Of a stretch of 64,000 nt of DNA, positions 42,766 to 51,919 are shown in pieces. How positions within the stretch are numbered: the stretch's first letter is position 1; every line of letters begins with the position of its first letter. A program made the translations under genes and the position numbers. Below the pieces are notes generated by a model, which saw nothing but the letters and a program-made list of their open reading frames with translations, was not told the origin of the DNA and ran no database searches. Source of the DNA: Mucilaginibacter gossypii (GTDB lineage: Bacteria; Bacteroidota; Bacteroidia; Sphingobacteriales; Sphingobacteriaceae); assembly GCF_900100945.1 (NCBI RefSeq), contig NZ_FNCG01000002.1, positions 477,940 through 541,939 of the forward strand. Reading direction: 5' to 3'.

Positions 42766-43467
42766 ATGGAAAAGATCTCACCGGGACAAATACATTTGGC
42801 CGACCAGAGAGGTTTCAGCAAAACCGCAACTCTGCTTCGTTACAGTAATTTCAATTATGGTAACTATTTTAACGAGCATCGTAAGCCCTTTGGCAGGCTG
42901 GAGATATGGAATGATGAAATGCTGGCCGGTAGTAGTTCAATTGATGTAGCTGTCGAAAACTCGGGCTGGTTTGTTTTAATGCCGGTAACCGGTGAGTTGT
43001 TGTTAAAAAGGGTAAATGGAGATATCCGCCTGATTGATGTTGGAGAGCTGTTTGTAGGTTATGCTGTTGCCGGTGAGCGTCTTGAATTAACTAATCTTTA
43101 TAAAAGCGATTGGATCAATTACATTTATTTTCAGCTAAAGGATAATGATATAATAAACCCGCATCGTGATACGGTTTTTAAGTTTGATTTTACGGGCAGG
43201 GCAAACGAATTGATTGACTTGGTTCCAACCTGCGGAATATATCCGTTTCGATTACATATCGGGGTATTTGGTGGCAGGATAGATGCCTTTTATCAACTGC
43301 AAAATAGTAGTTCATTGTTTTACGCATTTGTGCTTGCCGGGGCTTTTGAGCTGCAGGGTCGCCTGATGCATGAGCGTGACGGATTGGCGTTATGGCAGGT
43401 GGAAGAGGCTGACATGGAAGCATTAAGCAATAACGCGGTGATTGTGATATTGGAAATATTAAAATAA
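42766..43467 (+). CDS. Pirin-like / quercetinase-type cupin protein
   Basis: A 233-residue protein. Its start (SPGQIHLADQRG) and end (YAFVLAGAFELQGRLMHERD, then ADMEALSNNAVIVILEI) match the pirin/YhaK bicupin family with the C-terminal quercetinase cupin. The usual N-terminal metal site with three His and Glu is not clearly retained, so enzymatic activity is doubtful. It follows the 42243-42764 gene by 1 bp and converges with the SDR gene at 43583. Confidence 0.65.
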   Translation: MEKISPGQIHLADQRGFSKTATLLRYSNFNYGNYFNEHRKPFGRLEIWNDEMLAGSSSIDVAVENSGWFVLMPVTGELLLKRVNGDIRLIDVGELFVGYAVAGERLELTNLYKSDWINYIYFQLKDNDIINPHRDTVFKFDFTGRANELIDLVPTCGIYPFRLHIGVFGGRIDAFYQLQNSSSLFYAFVLAGAFELQGRLMHERDGLALWQVEEADMEALSNNAVIVILEILK

Positions 43468-43531
43468 ATCACCTGTTGTAGAGGCGCATTATTGGCACCT
43501 TCTGTAATATACAGCCAACCCCTTACAAAAA

Positions 43532-43560
43532 GGGTACCTCATTAATTTAACGAGGTACCC
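43532..43560. terminator. Hairpin between convergent genes
   Basis: GGGTACCTC (43532-43540) pairs perfectly with GAGGTACCC (43552-43560) around an AT-rich loop. No T tract follows on either strand, so it may stop transcription weakly or cap mRNA ends. Confidence 0.5.
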
Positions 43561-43582
43561 GGCTAATCAAGATATTTCTCAT

Positions 43583-44347
43583 TTAAATTGCCATACCACC
43601 CGATGCTTCAATACGCTGGCCATTAACCCAACGCGCATTTTCAGTACAAAGGAAAGCTACTACGCCGCCGATATCTTCCGCAACACCTGGCCTGCCCAAT
43701 GCAGTTATGCTGCTTACCATTTTTTGGGTTTCTTGGCTATTGCGCAAATGGCCGCCGCCAAAATCGGTCATGATGGCGCCGGGGGCAACCACATTAGCTC
43801 GGATACCTCTTCCGCCGAGTTCTTTAGCCAGGTAACGGGTGAAAATTTCTACCGCGCCTTTCATAGATGCATACGCCGAAGAACGCGGAACTGATACCCG
43901 CGTCAGCCCGGATGATACGTTGACAATCCCACCGCCATCTGCCATCAACGGGATCAGTTTTTGAGTTAAAAAGTATACACCTTTAAAGTGCACGTTCAAT
44001 AAATCATCAAAAAATTCCTCGGTAACATCGCTAATGGCGCTGTAACCGCCTTGCCCGGCATTATTAATTAAAAAGTCGATATGATCGGTGCCGAATTTAT
44101 CCGTCAAAACTTCGCGCAGTTTTTCGGTAAATGCGTCAAAGCTTTTAATTACACCAGTATTGAGTTGCAATGCAGCAGCCTTTGCGCCGCTTTGTTCTGC
44201 AAGGTTAACCACCTTTGCTGCTTCCTCTGTATTGGTATTGTAGGTTATAATAACATCTATTCCTTTTTCGGCAAGCCTTAAGGCCATGTCCCGGCCTAAG
44301 CCACGGCTGCCGCCGGTAACCACGGCAATTTTATTTCTGTTTTCCAT
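43583..44347 (-). CDS. Short-chain dehydrogenase/reductase (glucose-1-dehydrogenase-like)
   Basis: A 254-residue classical SDR: TGGSRGLGRDMALRLAEKG (cofactor site), NNAGQGG, catalytic Ser in VNVSSGL and Tyr-x3-Lys in AYASMKGAVE, then the NVVAPGAIMTDF and VNGQRIEASGG ends. It should be NADP-dependent (Arg in the first glycine motif). The substrate is unknown. Monocistronic, facing the pirin-like gene tail to tail. Confidence 0.87.
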   Translation of the reverse strand: MENRNKIAVVTGGSRGLGRDMALRLAEKGIDVIITYNTNTEEAAKVVNLAEQSGAKAAALQLNTGVIKSFDAFTEKLREVLTDKFGTDHIDFLINNAGQGGYSAISDVTEEFFDDLLNVHFKGVYFLTQKLIPLMADGGGIVNVSSGLTRVSVPRSSAYASMKGAVEIFTRYLAKELGGRGIRANVVAPGAIMTDFGGGHLRNSQETQKMVSSITALGRPGVAEDIGGVVAFLCTENARWVNGQRIEASGGMAI

Positions 44348-44451
44348 TTCTTTTGTTTTGATACAAAAGTAAAACAGATAGGAGAGGAAGGGTTTGGATA
44401 AATCAATCCATTATTTACAAAATTCAAATAATGGGTAAGATATCGGCGCTT

Positions 44452-45243
44452 TTAGTAATTGTATAACTGTGGTTTAAATCTTTTAGCCAGATAGCCGGTA
44501 GCTTTTTGCGGGTCAATATCGGCTATAATTACACCGGTTGTTCCATAAGCCTGGTAAACCACACACGTACCATCCGGCGCTATGACCGAACTTGCTGATT
44601 CCGGGTAAAGCGAACCATAATTAGAACTGGCAAAGTAGATGGTGTTTTCCAGCGCCCGCATCATCATGGCTTTTTCGTAATAGGGGTTTGCCATACTGCC
44701 CCATTCGGTAAGCAATACCCCATCAGTATTACTGCCCGAAAAATGAGGGTGGAAAACAATGTGCGCGCCATTGCGTGCCGCCCATCTTACCGATTCGGGA
44801 TAACGGAACCCTTCATGACAAATGGTAATGCCAAATTTTAAGCCATTCACTTCAAAAATACTTCTCTGGGTGCCCGGAACCCAAATGGCGTCTTCCGATG
44901 GGTCTAATTGATTTTTAGTTTGATATCCAAGCACGTTGCCGGTTTTGGATATTACATGTGCAATGTTTAAAAGCCCGTCTTCGCTGTACCAATCCATAGG
45001 CATAATTACCGCAATATTATTTTCGGCGGCCATCCTGCATACTTCATCCAGCGCCGATCGCAATATTGCCGGCGATGTTGGCTCCGGATCGGCTATCATA
45101 CCCGGATATGCAGGTATATATGATTCAGGGAAACAGATAACCTCTGCCTGTTGTGACGCTGCATCTTTAATCAGCTTTTCGGCTTGTTGCAGACCATCAT
45201 TAATTGATTTCGGAAAAGGTGGGGTGGCAATGGCTATCTTCAT
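44452..45243 (-). CDS. Carbon-nitrogen hydrolase (nitrilase superfamily)
   Basis: A 263-residue enzyme with the Glu-Lys-Cys triad of the superfamily: Glu40 in CFPESY, Lys110 in YQTKNQLDPSED and Cys142 in GITICHEGFRYPE. It hydrolyses a nitrile, amide or carbamoyl substrate, which cannot be assigned further; similarity to omega-amidase or N-carbamoyl-hydrolase branches is possible. The gene is monocistronic, divergent from the ADH gene. Confidence 0.87.
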   Translation of the reverse strand: MKIAIATPPFPKSINDGLQQAEKLIKDAASQQAEVICFPESYIPAYPGMIADPEPTSPAILRSALDEVCRMAAENNIAVIMPMDWYSEDGLLNIAHVISKTGNVLGYQTKNQLDPSEDAIWVPGTQRSIFEVNGLKFGITICHEGFRYPESVRWAARNGAHIVFHPHFSGSNTDGVLLTEWGSMANPYYEKAMMMRALENTIYFASSNYGSLYPESASSVIAPDGTCVVYQAYGTTGVIIADIDPQKATGYLAKRFKPQLYNY

Positions 45244-45364
45244 GCGGTGTTAATCTATATGCTAAATTAAAGGTTTGCGAATATCTGTGGTTAATATTTA
45301 TCCCCTCATGTGTCACTTTTTTATTTCAACCCATGCTTGGCCGATATTTATAAAATTATCATTG

Positions 45365-45372
45365 TACATTTG
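45365..45372 (+). promoter_or_regulatory. -7 box candidate for the ADH gene
   Basis: TACATTTG matches the TANNTTTG consensus 60 bp before the start. No well-spaced -33 TTG is seen, so only the -7 element is supported. Confidence 0.35.
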
Positions 45373-45432
45373 TAGAGGAGATCCTCTCCAAACTCAATAA
45401 ATCATCATTCACACTACTTAACGTTTACTACT

Positions 45433-46476
45433 ATGATTGAAACTAAAGCGTATGCTGCGCAAGATGAAAATACACCGCTTGCCCCCTGGACTTTTGAGAG
45501 GCGCGAAGTTGGTGCTCATGACGTACAGTTTGATATTTTGTACTGCGGCGTTTGCCACTCCGATTTGCACCAGATCAAAAACGACTGGTTCCCCGGCATT
45601 TTTCCTATGGTGCCCGGACATGAAATTGTTGGCCGCGTAGTTAAAGTTGGCGAGCATGTAAAAGGTTTTAAAGTTGGCGACCTTGCCGCCACCGGCTGTT
45701 TGGTTGACTCATGTCGTACATGCGAAAACTGTAAACGCGACCTTGAGCAATATTGCCTCAATGGCAACTCGCAAACTTATAATGGCCTTGAACAGGATCA
45801 TAAAACACCTACTTATGGTGGTTACTCAAACACCATTGTTGTTAATGAGGATTTTGTGCTGCACCTTAAGGAAGGGGTTGATCTGGCCGCCGTTGCCCCG
45901 CTATTATGCGCCGGCATCACAACCTACTCGCCGCTAAGGCACTGGAAAGTAGGCAAAGGCCATAAGCTTGCCGTGCTTGGCTTAGGTGGTTTAGGCCATA
46001 TGGCGGTTAAATTTGGTGTTGCCTTTGGTGCCGATGTTACGGTATTAAGTACATCTCCCAAGAAAGAAGAAGACGCTAAAAAATTAGGTGCTCACCACTT
46101 TGTGGTAACTACCGATCCAAAACAGGTTGAAGCAGCTAAAAACTCCTTCGATTTTATTTTGGATACCGTATCGGCCGAGCATGACTTTAACATGTACCTA
46201 TCGTTATTACGTACCGATGGTGTTCATATCTGCGTAGGTGTTCCCCCTAAACCGGCTGAGATTGCTGCGTTCAGTTTATTGGGTGGCCGTAAAAGTTTAG
46301 CCGGTTCGGGTATTGGCGGTATCAAAGAAACCCAGGAGATGCTTGATTTCTGTGCCGAAAATAACATTGTTTCGGATATTGAAATGATTGATATCAAGGA
46401 TATTCACACTGCTTATGACCGTATGGAAAAAGGCGATGTGCGTTACAGGTTTGTAATTGATATGGCTACGTTGTAA
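45433..46476 (+). CDS. Zinc-dependent NAD(P) alcohol dehydrogenase (YahK/CAD-like)
   Basis: A 347-residue MDR alcohol dehydrogenase. Catalytic zinc ligands are Cys41 (CGVCHSD) and His63 (PGHE). The structural zinc site is Cys94, Cys97, Cys100 and Cys108 (SCRTCENCKRDLEQYC). The Rossmann motif GLGGLGHMAVKFG follows. It belongs to the cinnamyl-alcohol-dehydrogenase-like branch that reduces a wide range of aldehydes with NADPH. Monocistronic, ended by the 46499-46525 terminator. Confidence 0.92.
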   Translation: MIETKAYAAQDENTPLAPWTFERREVGAHDVQFDILYCGVCHSDLHQIKNDWFPGIFPMVPGHEIVGRVVKVGEHVKGFKVGDLAATGCLVDSCRTCENCKRDLEQYCLNGNSQTYNGLEQDHKTPTYGGYSNTIVVNEDFVLHLKEGVDLAAVAPLLCAGITTYSPLRHWKVGKGHKLAVLGLGGLGHMAVKFGVAFGADVTVLSTSPKKEEDAKKLGAHHFVVTTDPKQVEAAKNSFDFILDTVSAEHDFNMYLSLLRTDGVHICVGVPPKPAEIAAFSLLGGRKSLAGSGIGGIKETQEMLDFCAENNIVSDIEMIDIKDIHTAYDRMEKGDVRYRFVIDMATL

Positions 46477-46498
46477 AGTAATTTATAATTGATAACAG

Positions 46499-46525
46499 AA
46501 GGCCGTGCGGGAGCATGGCCTTTTT
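46499..46525 (+). terminator. Rho-independent terminator after ADH
   Basis: AAGGCCGTGC pairs with GCATGGCCTT over 10 bp (one G-U) with loop GGGA, followed by five T residues. Confidence 0.88.
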
Positions 46526-46624
46526 ACTATAGTCATATTTACACCCTTCAAAAGTCGCTTTAGCCCCCTGCATACGAACGAGCACCAGTTTAATTTTGAT
46601 ATAAAAAATATAACCACTGATATT

Positions 46625-47185
46625 ATGAGAAATTTAGTATTGTTTATGCACATTTCACTCGACGGTATGGTTGCCCGCACTGATGGCGCTATGGACTGGA
46701 TCAAAGTGAGCAATGAGCTGTTTGAGTATGCCAACGCCCGCACACAGGTAGCTGACACCGCCCTGTATGGTCGTAGAACTTTTGAAATGATGGATGCCTA
46801 CTGGCCAACAGCAGCCGATGGGCCAAACCCCTCAAAACATGATATTGAACACGCTACATGGTATAATAATACACTTAAGTATGTAGTGTCTGAAAATGCT
46901 GCCGGGCAAAATACCGATAAGATTAAATTTATCAGTGACGATGTAAAGGCGCGGATTTCAGACCTCAAAAAACAGGAAGGCAGCGAGATCATCATGTTCG
47001 GCAGCCCCGGCCTTGCCCGTTATTTGATGCAGGAAGGATTGATTGATGAATTTTGGCTGTTTATAAACCCGATAGTGCTTGGCGCCGGTGTTCCGTTGTT
47101 TCCTAATGCGGAAATAAAACTTAAACTGGAAAAAAGCACAACTTTCGCCGATGGTGTTCTCGGGGTGCATTATATAAAAGAGTAG
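46625..47185 (+). CDS. Dihydrofolate-reductase-like (RibD C-terminal domain) protein
   Basis: 186 residues from ATG 46625 (MRNLVLFMHISLDGMVA), the natural start of this family; a longer frame upstream would read through the preceding terminator. LYGRRTFEMMDAYWP and IIMFGSPGLARYLMQEGLIDEFWLFINPIVLG are the usual motifs of the RibD_C/YyaP group. True folate activity is not established for these proteins, and NADPH-dependent reduction of an unknown pterin or pyrimidine is likely. Confidence 0.87.
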   Translation: MRNLVLFMHISLDGMVARTDGAMDWIKVSNELFEYANARTQVADTALYGRRTFEMMDAYWPTAADGPNPSKHDIEHATWYNNTLKYVVSENAAGQNTDKIKFISDDVKARISDLKKQEGSEIIMFGSPGLARYLMQEGLIDEFWLFINPIVLGAGVPLFPNAEIKLKLEKSTTFADGVLGVHYIKE

Positions 47186-47288
47186 TGTTTTGCAGGTAGA
47201 TATCTTACCGTTATAAAAAAAACTGCAACCCGAGGCAACGCCTTTGCTAAAATGGTAGTAATCATTATGTACACAAACATATTACTAC

Positions 47289-47825
47289 ATGAAATTACTA
47301 TCAAAGCTAACAGCAGCGGCCCTTGTGACAGGAACACTGTTTTTTTCAAATACGGTAAAAGCGCAAACCACTCCTGCAAATGCGTTCCGTTTAGGTTTAG
47401 GAATTGAAACCGGCTTGCCTACAGGTGTAGCAAAAATTGGCACTACTTTTACCTTAGGTGGTACAGCCCGTTTACAATATGGTATAAGCAATAGTTTTGC
47501 GCTTACTTATACTATGGGCGGGTATCATTTTTTTCAGAAAGAAAATCCTGCTACGGGTAAACGCTATCCAAGCTATGGCGAAATTCCGATTAAATTTGGT
47601 TTCAAAGAGTTTTTTGTACCAAGTGTATATGTTGCCGGCGAAGCAGGTATCGCTTACGAAAAACTGGAAGAAGGCTGGGGCCCGCACAGACTTGATCTTT
47701 CGCCTGGTATAGGCTGGGCCAATAAAACCTGGGATGTAAGTGTACGCTATGAAAACTTTTCGGGTGCTAATCAGGATTATTTTGGTATGGTTGGCCTGCG
47801 TTTAGCCTACGGGTTTGCTTTATAA
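47289..47825 (+). CDS. Outer-membrane beta-barrel protein
   Basis: A 178-residue protein with a signal peptide (hydrophobic 5-22, cut after VKA) and a mature part of alternating short amphipathic strands (AFRLGLGIETGLPTG, ALTYTMGGYHFF, LSPGIGWANKTWDVSVRYENF, GMVGLRLAYGFAL) ending in the aromatic residue-Ala-Leu typical of barrels. Function unknown. Followed by a terminator. Confidence 0.7.
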   Translation: MKLLSKLTAAALVTGTLFFSNTVKAQTTPANAFRLGLGIETGLPTGVAKIGTTFTLGGTARLQYGISNSFALTYTMGGYHFFQKENPATGKRYPSYGEIPIKFGFKEFFVPSVYVAGEAGIAYEKLEEGWGPHRLDLSPGIGWANKTWDVSVRYENFSGANQDYFGMVGLRLAYGFAL

Positions 47826-47902
47826 TTTCGCACTTAATGTAACGATTAACTAATATGAACTAACAAACACCCGGGTTACCCAGGTTATGTTAGGTTGACT
47901 GG

Positions 47903-47935
47903 CCCTCTTTCGGTTATTACCGGAGGAGGGTTTTT
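47903..47935 (+). terminator. Rho-independent terminator before the SWIM-VWA operon
   Basis: CCCTCTTTCGG pairs with CCGGAGGAGGG (11 bp with two G-U pairs), followed by five T residues. It isolates the barrel gene from the five-gene operon starting at 48023. Confidence 0.85.
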
Positions 47936-48022
47936 GTTTATTTTCGGGTTGACAGCTAATTATTTTATCCTGATTTTAGGAACGAGAAACCTAACCCGTT
48001 TTTTTACTAAACATCACAAGTT

Positions 48023-49333
48023 TTGCAGCTAACAGAAGATCAGATATACGCTCTCGCACCTGATGAAGCTTCAAAAAAAGCAGGTCGTGATTTGGCTAAC
48101 CCGGCCAAATGGGGAAGTAAAGGTATTAGTGAAGAAGCCCTTTGGGGCGAATGCCAGGGTAGCGGCAGCAAACCTTACCAAACTCAGGTTGATCTTGGAG
48201 CTATCGCCTTTAAATGTTCATGCCCCAGTCGTAAATTTCCATGTAAGCATGGCTTAGGCTTAATGCTTTTATGTGCGAGGCAACCAGGCTTATTTGCCAA
48301 ATCAACAATGCCTGCCTGGGTAAGCGATTGGATAAACAAACGAGCCGAAAAAGAAGAAAAAAAAGTTGAAAAGGCGGACGAAAAACCTGTAGATGAAAGC
48401 GCTCAGGCTAAACGTGTACAGGCACGTGAAGAAAAAGTAAGTGCAGGGATAGCCGAACTAATGGTTTGGATCAAGGATATTGTACGCGGCGGAATTTTAA
48501 CCATCCCCGAAAAAACGCCGGCTTACTGGGATAACATGGCCCGCCGTATGGTTGATGCCCAGGCATCGGGATTGGCTGGTATGGTGAGGAACCTTGGTGC
48601 TACCAACTTTTGGAACGAAGGCTGGCAAAGTGGCTTCATAGATAAATTACTCCAATTATATTTAGTTGCAGAGGGGTACAATAACATTCAAAATATTGAC
48701 CCGGATTTGCAGCAGGATTTACGCGCTGTCATAGGTTTCACCACCAACCAGGAAGAGCTGCGGGCGCAAACAGGTGTAAGTGATACCTGGCTTGTTATTG
48801 GAAAGGAAAGCCGCGATGAGCAGCAACTAACCATTGAGCAAAACTGGCTTTACGGTTTAAAAACCAACAGGTATGCGCTGGTGCTGCAATTTACGGTTAA
48901 AGGGCAATTCCCGCCGCTTAACTTTTCGCCGGGAATATACCTGGATGCTACCCTGGTGTATTTCCCGTCGGCCCTGCCGTATCGTGCTATCGTTAAGGAT
49001 TATAATATCATAAGGCCAATCGATAACGTTAACATAAAAACATTTGCAGGCTGGCAGCAAGTTGCCGGTTATGAAACCATACTAAACAGTCGTTTGCCAT
49101 TTCGCAGCGAAATGCCCCTTGTTATAGCATCGCTAACACCGGTTTTTTACCAAAAGCAATGGTGGCTACAGGATAGCGAAGGCTGCCTCTGTAAAATATC
49201 AGCAAGTTATACCAACATCTGGCAACTGATTGCCATAAGCGGAGGCGACCCGGTAAACATGGCCGTCATCGGTAGAGAAAATGAATATCGCCCGATTGGC
49301 GTTTGGCATCAAAATAATTACAAAAGTATCTGA
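48023..49333 (+). CDS. SWIM zinc-finger protein, first gene of the MoxR-VWA operon
   Basis: A 436-residue protein whose only possible start is TTG 48023, because a stop lies at 48008-48010. A SWIM finger (CxCx6CxH) is at Cys65, Cys67, Cys74 and His76 (KCSCPSRKFPCKHGLGL), directly after the N-terminal LWGECQGSGSKPY segment. A Lys/Glu-rich linker (about 105-140) joins it to a larger alpha/beta region of unknown fold. SWIM fingers bind DNA or protein. Its place in a five-gene operon with MoxR, DUF5682 and VWA suggests a substrate-targeting role. Its stop overlaps the next start (ATGA). Confidence 0.85.
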   Translation: MQLTEDQIYALAPDEASKKAGRDLANPAKWGSKGISEEALWGECQGSGSKPYQTQVDLGAIAFKCSCPSRKFPCKHGLGLMLLCARQPGLFAKSTMPAWVSDWINKRAEKEEKKVEKADEKPVDESAQAKRVQAREEKVSAGIAELMVWIKDIVRGGILTIPEKTPAYWDNMARRMVDAQASGLAGMVRNLGATNFWNEGWQSGFIDKLLQLYLVAEGYNNIQNIDPDLQQDLRAVIGFTTNQEELRAQTGVSDTWLVIGKESRDEQQLTIEQNWLYGLKTNRYALVLQFTVKGQFPPLNFSPGIYLDATLVYFPSALPYRAIVKDYNIIRPIDNVNIKTFAGWQQVAGYETILNSRLPFRSEMPLVIASLTPVFYQKQWWLQDSEGCLCKISASYTNIWQLIAISGGDPVNMAVIGRENEYRPIGVWHQNNYKSI

Positions 49334-50814
49334 TGAAGGCCTGGGAAAGTATCATAAACACCGCAATGCTGGGTACTGATAAACCTACACCTGCTATTGC
49401 TGATTTGCCGGAAGAAGTAGCCCTGATCGCTAATGTGATAGAGGCCTCAGCAGGCTTAGATAAAGAAGAACGCTACCTGCAAAAAGCTGCTGTGATCTAC
49501 AATTACAGGCAATCGGGTTTTGTACCCTTTCAAAAAAATGATCTGCCGGCTAATAAAGCGCCTGCAGAAACAAGACCGTACTGTTCACCCGAAGCCGCCG
49601 GGGTTTTGAACGCCATATTGGGCGAGGAGAACGATCAATTACTACAATTGTGGTTAATGCAATGCTGTAAATCAGGGCAATTACTATTGCCTGATGTATT
49701 GCCGGTCGTATTTGAAAAAGCACAAAAGGAGATGGCATTGCGCAAAGTTGTTATTGAATGCAGTGGTAACAGGGGAGTTTGGCTTAGCAAAATGAACCTT
49801 ATGTGGAACTGGTTTACTACTATAGCCGATGAGGAACTATGGCAAATGGGTACGCCAGCCCAGCGTTCAGAAATATTGAAAAGCTTAAGGCTGAGTGAGC
49901 CCGCCAAAGCTTTAGAATGGCTGCAGCAAACGTGGGAGCAGGAGAATGCAGCCGGTAAATTGGAATTGCTTAAAGCCATGAAAGTGAATAGTAATGCTAA
50001 TGACCTGCCATGGTTGGAGGGCTTGCTCAACGAAAAAGGGCAAAAGGTTAAAGATGAAGCTTTGGCCCTGCTCAAAAGTATTTCTGGTTCGTCGGTTGTT
50101 AAACAGTATCAGCAGTTGCTACGTGAATCTGTATCGCTAAAAAAAGAAAAGGCCTTATTAGGTTTAACTACCAAAACTTCCATCCAAATAAAACTTCCCG
50201 CCGTAGTTGACGAAAGCATCTACAAATCGGGCATCGAAAAATTATCGGGGCCTAAAAGTACGGTAACTGACGAAAACTATGTTGTTTATCAGCTCATCAG
50301 CAGCGTGCCGCCTGCGTTTTGGGAAGATCAGTTTGAAGCAACGCCCATTCAGATAGTTGAATATTTTGAAAAATATGCACCTGCTATGGTACCGGCTTTG
50401 GCCAATGCGGTAGCAAAGTTTGGGCAAAAGAATTGGGTGCCGTTTTTTCTCGGGCAAAATATGTTCTACCCGGATTTTGTTGAAATGCTAAGCGGCAGGG
50501 AACAGGAAAAATACCTGCTGAAAGCCTTGAGCAACGATCCGCAAAATACAATCGCACATGCCATCCGCATTAGTGATGAATGGGGCACCGAGTTTGCGGT
50601 TGCAGCCCTGCTTAAAATGGCTAACTGGCCTTACGAATATAATCGTGGTTTTTTTACCCGGTATATCAGCCTGGTCCCTGTCGGGGCTTTGAAACATGTC
50701 GAAAACATAACATCACAGCAGGTTAACCTCCAGCCAACCTGGGACAAAACCCGCAATCACTTAATTAATTTACTCGACTTAAAACAGCAAACGCTTAAAG
50801 CCTTTAACGCATAA
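49333..50814 (+). CDS. DUF5691 family protein (helical-repeat-like)
   Basis: A 493-residue protein with no signal peptide. It is largely helical, with repeated Leu-rich pairs that look like HEAT/ARM-type helices (SEPAKALEWLQQTWEQENAA, LLKAMKVNSNANDLPWLEGL), and has the GNRGVWLSKMN segment I associate with DUF5691. No enzyme motif is apparent, so a scaffold or substrate-adaptor role is probable. It overlaps the SWIM gene by 1 bp (ATGA) and precedes the MoxR gene by 10 bp. Confidence 0.8.
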   Translation: MKAWESIINTAMLGTDKPTPAIADLPEEVALIANVIEASAGLDKEERYLQKAAVIYNYRQSGFVPFQKNDLPANKAPAETRPYCSPEAAGVLNAILGEENDQLLQLWLMQCCKSGQLLLPDVLPVVFEKAQKEMALRKVVIECSGNRGVWLSKMNLMWNWFTTIADEELWQMGTPAQRSEILKSLRLSEPAKALEWLQQTWEQENAAGKLELLKAMKVNSNANDLPWLEGLLNEKGQKVKDEALALLKSISGSSVVKQYQQLLRESVSLKKEKALLGLTTKTSIQIKLPAVVDESIYKSGIEKLSGPKSTVTDENYVVYQLISSVPPAFWEDQFEATPIQIVEYFEKYAPAMVPALANAVAKFGQKNWVPFFLGQNMFYPDFVEMLSGREQEKYLLKALSNDPQNTIAHAIRISDEWGTEFAVAALLKMANWPYEYNRGFFTRYISLVPVGALKHVENITSQQVNLQPTWDKTRNHLINLLDLKQQTLKAFNA

Positions 50815-50824
50815 AAACTTTAAC

Positions 50825-51901
50825 ATGTCACAGATATTACGTCAGCATGCAGAGCAATTATTTGCACACGAACTGGAAGAATTGAAAAAGCAGGACGGTG
50901 ATAAGCGTCCGGCCAACTGGGTACTTTCTCCTCAATCGGTAGTAACCTACCTGGTTGGCGGAAAGCTGAAGAATGGCTTTGAGGTTTCGCCAAAATATAT
51001 TGGCAACCGCCGCTTAATGGAGATTGCTGTAGCTACGCTCACAACAGATCGTGCCCTGTTATTATACGGTTTGCCCGGTACAGCAAAAAGCTGGGTGAGT
51101 GAGCATTTGGCAGCGGCTGTAAGTGGCGATTCAACCATGATTATCCAGGGAACAGCTGGTACCAGTGAAGAGGCTATTCGCTACGGCTGGAACTATGCCC
51201 GTCTGATAGCACAGGGCCCATCGCCGGATGCGTTGGTAGAAACGCCAGTAATGCGCGGGATGAAAGAAGGCAAGATAGTTCGTTTAGAAGAGCTTACCCG
51301 TATCGGCGCCGATGTGCAGGATACACTGATCACCATTCTTTCTGAAAAAATGCTGCCCGTGCCTGAGCTTAATATCGAAGTGCAGGCCGTTAAAGGTTTT
51401 AATATCATAGCCACAGCCAATAATCGTGATAAAGGTGTAAATGAATTATCAAGCGCGTTAAAGCGCCGTTTCAATACCGTCATCCTTCCCTTGCCTGATT
51501 CGGTGGAAGAGGAGATAGACATCGTACGCCGCCGGGTTGAAAGCTTTGAAAAAGTAATGGAACTGCCGGCCGAACCGCCGGCATTGCAGGAGATCCGCCG
51601 GATAGTGACCATCTTCCGTGAACTTCGTGCAGGCGTTACGCTTGATGGCAAAACCAAGATCAAAGTGCCGTCAGGTACCTTAAGTACTGCCGAAGCTATC
51701 TCCGTTGTCAACAGCGGTTTATCAATGGCTGCTTATTTTGGCGATGGACAATTGAAGGCAGCAGATCTTGCCGCGGGCATTATCGGTTCGGTAATTAAAG
51801 ACCCGGTGCAGGATAAACTGGTTTGGCAGGAATACCTGGAAACTGTAGTAAAACCACGTACCGATTGGGCCGACATTTACCGTGCCTGCCGCGATCTGTA
51901 A
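50825..51901 (+). CDS. MoxR-type AAA+ ATPase with atypical Walker B
   Basis: A 358-residue AAA+ protein of the MoxR/dynein-midasin-like clade. Walker A is GLPGTAKS (residues 82-89). The Walker B position reads IVRLEEL (151-157), Leu-Glu-Glu where Asp-Glu is usual. Sensor 1 is IIATANNRD (about 194-202), and arginine-finger candidates are in ALKRRF (211-216). The missing Asp may lower ATPase activity or change metal use. MoxR ATPases pair with VWA proteins to remodel or activate client complexes; the partner is the VWA gene two genes downstream. Confidence 0.9.
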   Translation: MSQILRQHAEQLFAHELEELKKQDGDKRPANWVLSPQSVVTYLVGGKLKNGFEVSPKYIGNRRLMEIAVATLTTDRALLLYGLPGTAKSWVSEHLAAAVSGDSTMIIQGTAGTSEEAIRYGWNYARLIAQGPSPDALVETPVMRGMKEGKIVRLEELTRIGADVQDTLITILSEKMLPVPELNIEVQAVKGFNIIATANNRDKGVNELSSALKRRFNTVILPLPDSVEEEIDIVRRRVESFEKVMELPAEPPALQEIRRIVTIFRELRAGVTLDGKTKIKVPSGTLSTAEAISVVNSGLSMAAYFGDGQLKAADLAAGIIGSVIKDPVQDKLVWQEYLETVVKPRTDWADIYRACRDL

Positions 51902-51919
51902 TCAAAAAACCTTAAGCCA

